From Temnothorax longispinosus (lineage: Eukaryota > Arthropoda > Insecta > Hymenoptera > Formicidae), in assembly GCF_030848805.1 (NCBI RefSeq), contig NC_092364.1, positions 12,611,650 to 12,675,649 of the forward strand: 64,000 nt of DNA, read 5' to 3'. Positions within the stretch are counted from its first letter, which is position 1. Each line of letters begins with the position of its first letter. Below the pieces are notes generated by a model. The model was not told the DNA's origin and made no database searches. It saw only the letters and a program-made list of their open reading frames with translations. Below, piece after piece: positions 35,920-45,410 of this stretch. Both the position numbers and the translations under genes were made by a program.

Positions 35920-37168
35920 AAAGAGTGACCCCAAAATTGGAAATTTTTAGCCTATTTTGGTGGCCCTCGAAATTCGAATCGAATTCTATGCCAAATGATG
36001 CTACATGATGGAACATTAATCTAAAAAAAAATTGTAGTTGAGCATTGGCCTAGTTTTGAAGATACGGAGAATCAAAGTGGCCAAATTCCCAATATTATCC
36101 AAGTACAATAGACACAAAAAGGATGTTAAAACTTCTTTGATATAATAGTGGTATTTTAAATAAAATTAGTCCGAATGATTCTCTGACCACTATACTGAAA
36201 ATCCATCCCTTCCACCCCTATTACTTAATTTTTTAAAGGAGTAAAATTATCCCTAAAAGAAGTTTTTGCTGAATTTCTGGAAAACGGATAGAGATACGAA
36301 AAAATGTTTCGAATAAAAGTTGTTTGTCTAGAAATACCTGCACAAAAAAAGTTTTTTTATTTTTTTTGTAGGACTCACTTTTTGGTCGGAAACCGCGCCT
36401 GAAGAAAGATAATTTTTAAAAATAAAGGGAATTTCTTCTTAAGGAACTATCATCACAAAAATAAGTGTCGATATCTTTTAAAATATAATTGTAAAAAGAT
36501 TTTAGTTATCTTAAGTATTGCGAACTGTGATTACACCGTGTACACAACTGTGTTTTACACCTCATGTGATATTTGAAGTATCTTGATATAAAATACTTAA
36601 AGGAGCTAGAAATTAACAGAAATTGACTACTATTTCTTAAGAGGAAATTCCCTTTATTTTTAAAAATTATCTTTTTTTAGGCATGGTTTCCGGCCAAAGA
36701 GTGAGTTCTACGAAAAAAAATAAAAAAACTTTTTTGTGCAGAATTCCTAGATAACTTTCATTCGGAATATTTTTTCGTATCTCTATCCGTTTTCCAGAAA
36801 TTCAGCAAAAACTTCTTTTGGGGGTAGTTTTATTCCTTTAAATATTTAAAAAATTAAGTAATAGAGGTGGAGGGGATGGATTTTTATAGTACGGTGGTCA
36901 GAGAATCATTCAGATTAATTCTAATTAAAATGCCACTATTATCAAAGACGTTTTAACATCCTTTTTTGTGTCTATTGTACTTGGATAATATTGGGAATTT
37001 GGCTACTTTGACTCCCCGTATATATAGCTCCAAAACTAGGCCTATGCTCAACTTTAATTTTTTTTTAGATTAATGTTCCATCATGTAGCATCGTTTGGCA
37101 TACAATTCGATTCGAATTTTGAGGGCCACCAAAATAGGCTAAAAATGTCCAATTTTGGGGTTACTCTT
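35920..37168. mobile_element. Long foldback element, ~530-bp arms
   Basis: The left arm (35920-36445) begins AAGAGTGACCCCAAAATTGG. It is complementary, with scattered mismatches and small indels, to the right arm (about 36635-37168), which ends CCAATTTTGGGGTTACTCTT. The loop is about 190 bases. No ORF was found. A transcript would fold into a very long double-stranded RNA. The transposon class is unknown. Confidence 0.85.
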
Positions 37169-37207
37169 TAACGTATCTTGAAACGATATTAATTAAATAA
37201 TTAAACA

Positions 37208-37483
37208 AACTTACCTGTAAGTGAAGTTCTATCATAATTGTATGAAGCGCCTCTTCCGAAAGATAAAATGTAGTACTCCTTGACTCTATGCCGAGGGCGC
37301 CACAAATTCTAAAGTTAAACCAAAGTTCCGTGCTCTCCCGTCTCCCAGCGTCATTCTTTTTTAAAGTGCAGCCGTAGCCTATATTCGGGGTCCGAATTTT
37401 TCGGACTTGGGTATAGGGAGGGACCTATCTTTCGGAAGAGGCGCTTCATACAATTATGATAGAACTTCACTTACAGGTAAGTT
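37208..37483. mobile_element. Small palindrome built from DIRS-type terminal repeats
   Basis: Arms 37208-37265 and 37426-37483 are near-perfect reverse complements (AACTTACCTGTAAGTGAAGT...TTCCGAAAGATA). From about 37237 the sequence follows the right terminus of the DIRS-like element (reverse complement of about 44990-45106): AATTGTAT, GCGCCTCTT, AGATAAAATGTAGTACTCCT, GCCGAGGGCGCCACAAATTC. It is probably a minimal non-autonomous relative. Complementarity continues weakly into the flanks on both sides. The outermost arms contain CAGGTAAGT, a perfect splice-donor consensus pointing outward on each strand. Confidence 0.7.
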
Positions 37484-37491
37484 CGTTTAAT

Positions 37492-39025
37492 CAGTGCCGG
37501 TTTTAGCAACATTGGCGCCCTGGGCAAGATTATCGTGGCGCCCATTCAAGAACTTGAAATTTTGCTAATAAAGTGCTTCTGCTTTTTGATATCGCTGATT
37601 ACGAATCTCAAAGTAGTTAGATTGTAAAAATTTTTAGACTACATAGCAGCTTTACTAATCTAAACGGATATAAACGAATGAACGCATATAAAAATTCAGA
37701 GAACCTTCCTTTAGCTTTACCCAGAGCTAACATTTTCAATTGAAAGAGTAGCTAAGTTAGTAAGTCTTGTTTGTGAAATCGTTGATCGTAGATATGTCTT
37801 TATTAACTTAAAGTTTCGAAAAACTGCGTTCTCCACTAGCTACCGTTACAGGTATAGTTACCAAAATGCGAAACGCAATCCATACATTTGGATATAGTTC
37901 GTAAATATTGCGCTGTTTAATAAAGTTTAAAACGTAGATGGGAGTAATATCATCGTTATCTGGAAGAAAATTTTTAAGGCTTATGAGTTCATCACACAAT
38001 AAATAACCATCTATATCGGAATCGGAACCAACAGTAAGTTTTAACTGGAGATCAGCACAAAATTTCAGAAGTTCATTTTTTTCAGGTATCTTTTTTATAT
38101 TGTACAAAAAAGACCATGTTTCTGAATAGTCATGTTTGAATTGTTTGAACCTTTCTTTCATCGACATTAAAGAGGTGTCCAATAATTTATTGAAGAATTC
38201 AATTTCAAACTTTTTCTCTGGGGATTCGATGGGTTCGTCCGTGGCCATTTCACCAGCCTGGCGTTTTATGCGTTGTACTCTTTTCATTGGCTTAAAAACA
38301 GGCTCGATTTGTAGTTCATTCGCCAGATCTCTTGCTGTTGAAAGAGCTTTTTTGAAACCAGTTTTTCGGTATTCTTCTAAGAAATTACAACAGTTTTCCA
38401 ACATTTCTGTGCATTTACCGAGGTCCATGGTTTTTGATTGCAGAGATTTACTCACGACATTGATTTGAAAAAGAATGTCGTACCAAACAACTAGGGAAAC
38501 TATGAAGCCAAAATCTTTCAACTGTTCTGCTAGAGTGATTGCCTCGTGCGAGATAGTAACATTACTTTTCTCAGTTTTGTTAGCCAAAGTAACTAAAGCA
38601 TCATGAACGTCACAAATTTGATAGCGGACTGCTTTTACACTGTTTATTTTTGCTTCCCAACGTGTGTCACTCAGTTTTTTCAAACTGTAGAGTCCTAAGT
38701 GATCGGTTAAGATTTTCCATCGATTAACGGAAGCAGAAAACAGTGTGAACAATCTCTGCAAAATCCCGAACAAAGTAACTGACTTTGAGTCAAAAGATGT
38801 GATATATAAAGGTATAGAGAGCGCGCCAGGGTAGATATAACACAGTAAGGAGATATAGGTATTCCCGCATACTAGGGGGCACTAGAGTCTCTCTAATAAG
38901 AGTCGCGACATCTTTTTATTAGAGGGACTCTAGGGGCACCGTGCAGCGGCGCCCTCAGCGGCGCCCCTACAGATTTGGCGCCCCGGGCGGTCGCCCAACC
39001 GCGCCCTACCCTAAAGCCGGTACTG
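37492..39025 (-). mobile_element. hAT element with 8-bp target duplication, internally deleted
   Basis: The ends CAGTGCCGGTTTTAGCAA and the complement of TAAAGCCGGTACTG form short hAT-type terminal repeats. Exact 8-bp duplications CGTTTAAT flank it (37484-37491 and 39026-39033). It contains the C-terminal two-thirds of a transposase on the minus strand. A small inverted pair (CACTAGAGTCTCTCTAATAA with TTATTAGAGGGACTCTAG) lies at about 38879-38934. Confidence 0.9.
37720..38773 (-). pseudogene. hAT transposase, N-truncated and frameshifted
   Basis: The main open frame (321 codons, ending at 37808) contains LSDTRWEAKINSVKAVR, typical of the RNase-H-like core of the ZMYM1-like branch, and near its end NVWIAFRILVTIPVTVASGE, the hAT C-terminal dimerisation region. 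A one-base insertion at about 37812 ends the frame, and the family's remaining C-terminal segment continues in another frame to about 37720. The N-terminal zinc finger and the first part of the catalytic core are missing: upstream of 38773 the sequence soon reaches the element end. It is not expected to be functional. Confidence 0.85.
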
Positions 39026-39231
39026 CGTTTAATCATTTAATTGTATTTTGCGCCTCTTTCCTCAAGATAAAATGTAGATGTTTAAAGTTGGCTACGGCTG
39101 TGTGACATTGAAATAAATATGATAACCAATTTTGACTAAACAAAATAAGACATAGTTATTTATATCATAAACAAAATGCCAGAAAATTAATACATACATA
39201 TATAATATGAACATAAAGATCTTTTCTTAGA

Positions 39232-40221
39232 TTACTTAATATCTAAAATTGCTTGCCCATATAAAGTTCGATCTTGAACAATGGGCCTATCATAAAATTT
39301 AGCGAAAGTAGCTGACTTTTCAGTCTAACCTGCTGAGTTTCTAATAATATCAATATTGATACCTTTTTGTTTTGCCGCGGACGTAGAAGCATGTCTACAG
39401 CTATGTGCTGAAAAAATGTTGGTATCTATACCACAGTCTTGCAGCAATTCCTTTAGCCATCTGCTGAGGGTCTGTTTTGCTACTTTTTTGAAAGGCTTTC
39501 TGAAGGATATAAATAAGAGCTTGATATCTTTTCTCAGAAGTTCCGTCTTTTTAAGATAATACTGGAGTGTATTTGCTGGACAAATATTCAGGTTTTTCTT
39601 GTAAAAAGGTAAAATTATTGTCGGTTGTTTCTTTCCAGGTTTGGAGGTTTTAATTCTATCTGGAATCTTAATCTCTATTCGGTCTTTCTTGACAACAATG
39701 TTTCTTATATCTATTAATGATAAGGTTTGGATTCTTTGGCCCGATACTAAAGCTAATAACGTTATTACTTTTTTACTTAACATTTCTAGTGATAAGTTGT
39801 TGTTTGGCAAGTCTTTGAAAAAATCTAACACTATCTTTGGGTTCCATGTAGATTCGTATTTTGGTTCAGGCGGTCTTAATTTAGCTACCCCTTTGAAGAA
39901 TCTTCTGATAATATGGTTCTGACCAATTTCCGGCCCCAAAATAAGTGAAATAGCTGAACGGATGCTATTAAGAGATCCATATGATGCTCCCTTTTCAAAC
40001 TCTATTGTTAAAAACTTAATAATACTTGATACTTCAATGTTAAAAAGGGGTAACTTTGTGTTACTACAAAATTTCCACCATTTCTTTAGTGCGCAATCGT
40101 ATTGTTTAAAAGAAGATTCGCTTAAGGAAGACATCGAAATATTAATAGATTCCTCTGGAATCCCATTTTTCAGAAAAGCTTCCCTGATAATTTCCCTGCC
40201 GCCAGAGTAAGTGTCTTCCAA
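39232..40221 (-). pseudogene. DIRS tyrosine recombinase with nonsense codon
   Basis: The open part (298 codons, to 39325) has the N-terminal SAM-like core-binding part (KQYDCALKKWWKFC) and the catalytic domain with ALVSGQRIQTL (catalytic Arg) and HSCRHASTSAA (His-x-x-Arg). A TAG codon at 39325-39327 replaces the residue after SAG. Downstream in the same frame KSATFAKFYDRPI supplies the expected catalytic Tyr, and the frame ends at 39232. The family usually has Trp after this Gly, so TGG to TAG is the likely change. The protein as encoded would lack its nucleophile. Confidence 0.88.
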
Positions 40222-42773
40222 AGAGGATGCGGTTCCCTGTTTGATAAAAGTAAAAGATTACTATTTGGATTGAGAATTAAAGGATCCGATTCCAACATTG
40301 AGCGAAACATGGGAAACCATGGCTGTGCTGGCCAATATGGGACTACTATGATACCACTTGATTTTTCTGCTTTAATTTTCTGTAAAACTCTATTAATTAA
40401 AATAAATGGTGGAAACGCATAAAAGAAAAAGGTTTTCCAGCTTAAAGTGAAAGCATTGATTGCCATTGCCTCCGGATCTCTCGTCCAGGAAACATAATTT
40501 TTACATTTACTATTAACTCTTGTTGCAAATAAATCTATTTCTGGAGAACCAAATTTTCTAACAATCTTGCTAAAAGCTACCTCAGATAATTCAAATTATG
40601 TTTCTTTTTCCAACTTCTTTGATTCTAAGTCTGCTTCTATATTATCGCGAGATGAGATATATGAAGCAAAAATGAATAGACCGCGATTTTCACACCATTT
40701 CCAAATAGATTTAGCCAGATTACTGAGTTTCTTAAATCTTATACCTCCCATGCGATTTATGTATACGCGATTGCCGTTGTGTTATCTATTCTCAAAAGAA
40801 TATTACAGTTTCTACGATCTTTTGCAAAACATTTTAGGCCAAAAAATGCTGCTAAAAGCTCTAAATAATTAATATGGTGTAATCTCTTCGACTTTTTCCA
40901 ATGTCCATGGGCTCTATCTTTACCACACGCCACCCCCCAACCAGAGGGGGAAGCGTCTGAAAAAATAACTAAACTGAACTCGCGATTTGCTATACTTGAA
41001 ACTCTATATAAAATATTTTCCTCCCACTATAAAAAATCTTCCTGCAATTCTTGTTTTAACTCCATATAAGCCTCATAATTGTCATTGCAGACCTTTTTTA
41101 AAGCTAAGTATTTTTCTCTTTCCATATCCTTTATATGTGCCCAACTATATTGAATAGCTAGGCAACAAGATACTAAGGAACCAATCAGTTGTGCTAAATC
41201 TTTGATTTTGCATCTATTCATTTTGTTTTAATCCTTGATCTGATTGTGAATCTTACTTCTTTTGACCAACGGTAATTCTAATGTCATTGTTTGAGAATTT
41301 AGAATAAACCTCAGAAATCCGCAAATCTGTGATGGAATTCTACAACTTTTTTCCTCATTAATAATGAAACCTAAACTCTGTAACAACTCTATTGATGCGT
41401 TAATATTAAATTCTCACTCTGCATATGTATTTCCTAAAAGAAATAGATCGTCTAAATAGATAACTGATAAGAATCCTAAACTTCTCAAATAACCTACCAC
41501 GGGTTTCAAAATCTTTGTGAAAACGTATGGGGCTGTATTAAGACCAAAAGGTAAACAGTTAAATTCGTAAAGAATACCCTCAAAGAAAAATCTTCGGTAT
41601 TTCCTGCTACGTTTGTCAATAGGAACCAAATAATAGGCCTCTTTGAGATCTAACTTGCCCATGAAGCAATCCTGGCTTAATAATCTGCAAGCAACCTTAT
41701 AATCTTCAAGTTTGAAATGATCTGTTTCAATGAATTTATTTAATTTTTTAAGATTAAGGTAGTCGTCTCGTCAGGGCATATATTAGATAAAGTTTTCGAT
41801 TTCGGATTTTATATCAAATTATATGATCAGCTTTGCAGTCGATTCTTTCTGTGGCTCCTTACCGACTATTTACTCTAGAAAATCGATCTCAAAAATCACA
41901 AATTTTGCATTACTTTATACAGACGGCCAGAAAAAGAAGGCTCTATCACGGTTTTAATCACATATTTTCGCATTTTTCGATTAGATAAAGTGAGAAAAAA
42001 CATTGCTTTTTGTACATTAAATTTCGAAGAATCCGATGCAACCATAAAATATATAGTTTACCGGAGATTTCGCTGCTAATTTTTTAGTTTATTTTAGTGA
42101 AAATGCGGTAATCGAGCAGACATTTTTTGGTCGAGGTGAGGTTGGGAAGATTTGGCAACGCCGCTGGCTAATCACTGTAGTTGCAGGTTATGGGGCTCGT
42201 CTTTCTTAGTCAAATTGGATAGTGATTGACACCCCTGTTATGCGTTTTGAAACCCTTTCTCAGTAACTGCCAAAATTCAATCGAAAAGTATTTTTCTCAC
42301 TTGTAACCTTTCTCGACGACTCGCATGATCAGCTGATCAAAACAGAGTCAAATGAGAAAAATCACATAATTTGGAAAAAGTAACATACTTTGTCACGTAT
42401 GAAATTTTACACCATAATTCATAAAATTATTTTTCCCTTAGCAAACATTGCTTGAAATATATTTCTGAACGTGAAAACCTACAGTCATATGACTAGCACG
42501 TAGCGAGACGCCTACCTTAAGAATTAATCTGTAAGTATTGTCTGGTTTAGGAATTAGGAATATACCGGACACAAATTGATCTTTGCAAGGCTGGCATCGA
42601 CTAATAACCCCTTTTTCAATTAATTTTCCAATTTGATCTTTAACTATAGCTTTCTCTTTTAGTAACCATAAGGGTTTTTTAGGGAACGATCTTTGAAAAA
42701 CTGGTTTAGAAAAAGGAATTACATATCCTTGAACCCACTCAAAATTCCGGAATCGGAGGTTACTTCTCTCCAT
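40222..42773 (-). pseudogene. DIRS reverse transcriptase / RNase H, disrupted
   Basis: From the upstream side: ISRCQPCKDQFVSGIFLIPK (RT start), then the TTAA-flanked insert (41758-42516), then GKLDLKEAYYLVPIDKRSRK, FNCLPFGLNTAPYVFTKILK and VIYLDDLFLLG (catalytic YLDD). The RNase H region at about 40950-40600 and VPYWPAQPWFPMF at about 40350 are spread over several frames with stop codons. Reading frame is the same on both sides of the inserted element, so the insertion was clean. The remaining stops and frameshifts show independent decay. Confidence 0.85.
41758..42516. mobile_element. TTAA-flanked DNA element inside the DIRS reverse transcriptase
   Basis: The left end GGTAGTCGTCTCG and the complement of the right end GGTAGGCGTCTCG form a terminal inverted repeat of about 13 bp with one mismatch. 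TTAA duplicates at 41754-41757 and 42517-42520. The 759-bp interior has no ORF of note. TTAA duplication suggests the piggyBac superfamily, although the GGT terminus is atypical. Removing it together with one TTAA would leave the surrounding reading frame in register. Confidence 0.8.
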
Positions 42774-42825
42774 TTTTTTGAGAAAAATCTCAATCTGCCA
42801 GCTGGCTTACTTACAACCGATATAG

Positions 42826-44267
42826 CTAATCTTTCTTCTGCTGAGCTGGCGTCTGTGGTTTTTGATTGTAGCAATTCCTTCCGTACTGATTCTCCCAGTT
42901 TTTCTTGTTGGGCTGGCTCTGAGTATATGATTTGTTTCGATACCCGCCTGACATCCTGGGTTTTGAGGAGAAGCGTCGAGGCGGGCCCTTGAAGTTTTTT
43001 GCTTTTCCCGTATTCTTAGTTTTTGATTTTAACTCTTGGCCCGATTTTTCGATTGTCTTCGCAGCTTTAAGCCTTTCGTCCAACTTTTGGCCAAAAAGCC
43101 ATTCATCTGATGTAGATGAATCTAACGTTTCTTTCTGTGAACTGCTAATGGTGGCGAGAATCAGACTCCTACGAGTTAACGACTCTTCCCTTTTCTAAGT
43201 CGTCTACAGACGATTCCGAGTCTCGACATCGAACTCGCGAAACTCATGTTCGACCGTTAGACGCCGTGCCGTCGTAAGCGGTCCCGACGACGGGCAAAGG
43301 CGCCGTACGGCAAACCGGGCTCGTGCGACGACCAGCCCGCGTGGGACCGGCCGCCTAGTAAGTGTGTCACATTGTTTTGAGCCTTTCGACTCACGAGACT
43401 CCTAGAGATATCATTGCCACCTTTGACTAAAGAGGATACGGCCTTAGAGGCGTTCAGGCATAATCCCACGGATGATAGCTTCGCACCACCGGCCGCTCGA
43501 CCGAGTGCGTGAACCAAATGTCCGGTTCCTCTCGTACTGAGCAGGATTTGTAGATCTGCTAATAAGCGAGTAGATTCGCTGAGTTTTTTAACTAAAGAGA
43601 TCTGGGATGGTGATAGTTTTCTACCTTTTTTTCTTTTGTTTCTCTACAATACGGCCATCTCGTTTAGATGTCGTCTCATTTTTGGAGGCCTTAATTTTTT
43701 TATTAAGTTTAGGAGGATTAATCAAAATACAATTCTTTGGTGGAACATGCTCCTTAATTAGTTTCTCTTTTTTTCTTTTGGTAGGCCTTTCTTTAATATA
43801 TCTTCAATCCGAACCGCAGTACTTTTTGGAATGGCCGGAGCTAACACCCTTTCCTGGTCCACGCGATTACCAATAGCCTCCAAAATTTCTACATCCAGGT
43901 CCTTTATAACCACCTCTTTATTTTGCTCAGCTGTTTCAGTTTTTTGATTGTCTAGGGCGGATGTTCCTTCAACATGCTTAGTTGTCGGTTGCTCCTTAGT
44001 CGACATTTGCCCCTCTGCCTGTATTGTGTTAGGATAATTATTTAGATCCGTATCTTGATTTGCCTCCTGTACAATATTTGTAACAGATTTGTCGATTTCT
44101 TCTAAAGAAGATGATCGGCGATTGTTCTCCAATAAAATCGGAGGTGGAGACCGTGACAGGCTTCGTAAAAGATCCTCCGGATCTTTCCGAACGGATTGCG
44201 CTGGACTACTTTGCCTCAATCGTGAGTGGTGGCTTCCTAGTGTACCATAATGTCCATTTAGCCACAA
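42826..44267 (-). pseudogene. DIRS gag-like protein, interrupted by rRNA sequence
   Basis: The N-terminal part (169 codons from 44267) is acidic and Ser/Gln-rich. The C-terminal part (to 42826) has DEWLFGQKLDERLKAAKTIE-type sequence followed by a basic Lys/Arg/Asn/Gln tail (KNFKGPPRRFSSKPRMSGGY), as expected for nucleic-acid binding. Between them, 43197-43548 is 28S rRNA sequence. The frame enters the rRNA part and remains open for about 97 codons to a stop at about 43257. An additional frame break lies around 43600-43757. Confidence 0.7.
43197..43548 (-). pseudogene. 28S rRNA 3'-end fragment embedded in DIRS gag
   Basis: On the minus strand it starts AATCCTGCTCAGTACGAGAG, the universally conserved sarcin-ricin loop. 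It continues with GGACATTTGGTTCACGCACT, GTGGTGCGAAGCTATCATCC and GTGGGATTATGCCTGAACGC, all conserved large-subunit sequence, and runs to what looks like the 28S 3' end (GGAATCGTCTGTAGACGACT). Compared with the usual sequence, about 8 bases after GAGGAACCG are missing. At about 352 nt and isolated from any rDNA unit, it is an rRNA pseudogene. Confidence 0.9.
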
Positions 44268-44403
44268 AAAAGCTCAAAAATAATTTTTTTTATTTAAATA
44301 ATATTATTATTATGTCCGGACTTTTCATCCTTACAACCGAAACGGTCGTTTGTTTGTGACCAAAAAGAAAGAAGATCCGTTTTGTCTCTCATTTGAGCCA
44401 GTG
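44268..44403. other. DIRS leader between gag and tandem repeats
   Basis: A+T-rich leader with an ATT/TTA run at about 44279-44310. No ORF was found. Confidence 0.5.
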
Positions 44404-44735
44404 TTCGCTAACAGTACCGAGCCTGTGGCCCGTTGCTACGTTAGAATCCCTAACGCAATTGAATTATATCATACGACAGCTCGCCAACAGGTTACAGCCT
44501 GTGGCCCGTCAGTAGGTTAGAGCCTATGACGTAGCGCTATTTGAACTCGTTTCTTATACGAGCGTTCGCCAACAGGTTAGAGCCTGTGGTCTGTCGCTAG
44601 GTTAGAGCTCGTGACGTAGCGCAATCGATCTTGTATCAAATACAAGCGCTGGCCGACAGGTTAGAGCCTGCGGCCCGTCACTGGGTTAGAGCCCATGACG
44701 TAGCGTAATCGATATTTTATCGTGTATTAGAGCTT
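44404..44735. repeat. Four tandem repeats, 76-86 bp, in DIRS leader
   Basis: Units start near 44406, 44482, 44568 and 44651 and share CGCCAACAGGTTAGAGCCTG, GCCCGT, AGGTTAGAGCC and TGACGTAGCG. They lie upstream of gag on the minus strand, a plausible place for promoter or packaging signals (inference). The first unit is the most diverged. Confidence 0.85.
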
Positions 44736-45067
44736 ATTCGTTTCGTATTGTATATGCAAGTTCGAGAGAGGATCTCCTTTCTTCGTCTTATACGCTCAGA
44801 TTTGCAACCGTTTATTGTCTTACTTACTTGAACTTTCCTTCTGTTTTTTAAACTTTCTCAATAGACGTCTCATCTTTTTAACTACTCTATTCTTTTTGCC
44901 TTCTTCTGTGCTTTCTTTTTCCCATTTTGAATATCTATAATTACTCTTGCACGGACGACGTGACTACCTCGGCGCAAAAATAAGGAATGACGCTGGGAGA
45001 CGGGAGAGCACGGAACTTTGGTTTAACTTTAGAATTTGTGGCGCCCTCGGCATAGAGTCAAGGAGTA
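44736..45067. other. DIRS terminal region
   Basis: About 130 bp next to the right inverted terminus (from about 44978, TAAGGAATGACGCTGGGAGA) is duplicated at 37237-37370 in reverse complement. No ORF was found. Confidence 0.6.
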
Positions 45068-45334
45068 CTACATTTTATCTTGAGGAAAGAGGCGCGAAAT
45101 ACAATTATATTTTTACTTTTACATGATTTTTACCGTACTTATTATATGTTAATAAGATCTTGAAGTCAACCACTGACTATAGTTATGTGCACTCATGGAT
45201 GAAATAGACCATCTCTCTGTTCTATATCGATATTCTGCTATTTGAATTTTAGTTATGCTTACTGGGAGGATTACTATATGTCCTGAGATTCAAGTTGTTC
45301 GACGATAGTTTTCAACTGTGCAAATAATCCCAGA

Positions 45335-45410
45335 CAGCACCATGTCCGAAATTGGGACATTAAACGTCTTTTAGACGTCTTATGTCCTGCTTTTGGACAA
45401 GTGTGCTGTA
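45335..45410. repeat. Short inverted repeat with TGTCC motifs
   Basis: CAGCACCATGTCC pairs with GGACAAGTGTGCTG. An inner pair (GGGACATTAAACGTC / GACGTCTTATGTCC) gives a two-tier hairpin of 76 bp. Confidence 0.65.

Larger units (their letters stand above)
39041..45106 (-). mobile_element. DIRS-like tyrosine-recombinase retrotransposon
   Basis: The termini are inverted repeats of 39 bp with one mismatch (39041-39079 and 45068-45106; AATTGTATTTTGCGCCTCTT). The minus-strand order is tandem-repeat leader, gag-like ORF, reverse transcriptase/RNase H, tyrosine recombinase. Inverted termini plus a tyrosine recombinase instead of an integrase define the DIRS group, which integrates without the usual LTR target duplication. 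The copy is dead: a 759-bp DNA element splits the reverse transcriptase, a 28S rRNA fragment splits gag, and the recombinase has a nonsense codon. A methyltransferase-like domain was not identified. Confidence 0.88.

Noticed and set aside
38136..39922. Plus-strand ORFs over the hAT transposase and DIRS recombinase
   Set aside because: Shadows of the minus-strand coding sequences, which carry the recognisable motifs.
43257..43517. 86-codon minus-strand ORF
   Set aside because: It is the translation of 28S rRNA sequence, not a protein gene.
43197..43548. Functional rRNA gene
   Set aside because: Only the 3' end of 28S is present, with an internal deletion and retrotransposon sequence on both sides.
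44404..44735. CRISPR-like array
   Set aside because: Four degenerate tandem units of unequal length without constant repeats or unique spacers, inside a eukaryotic retrotransposon leader.
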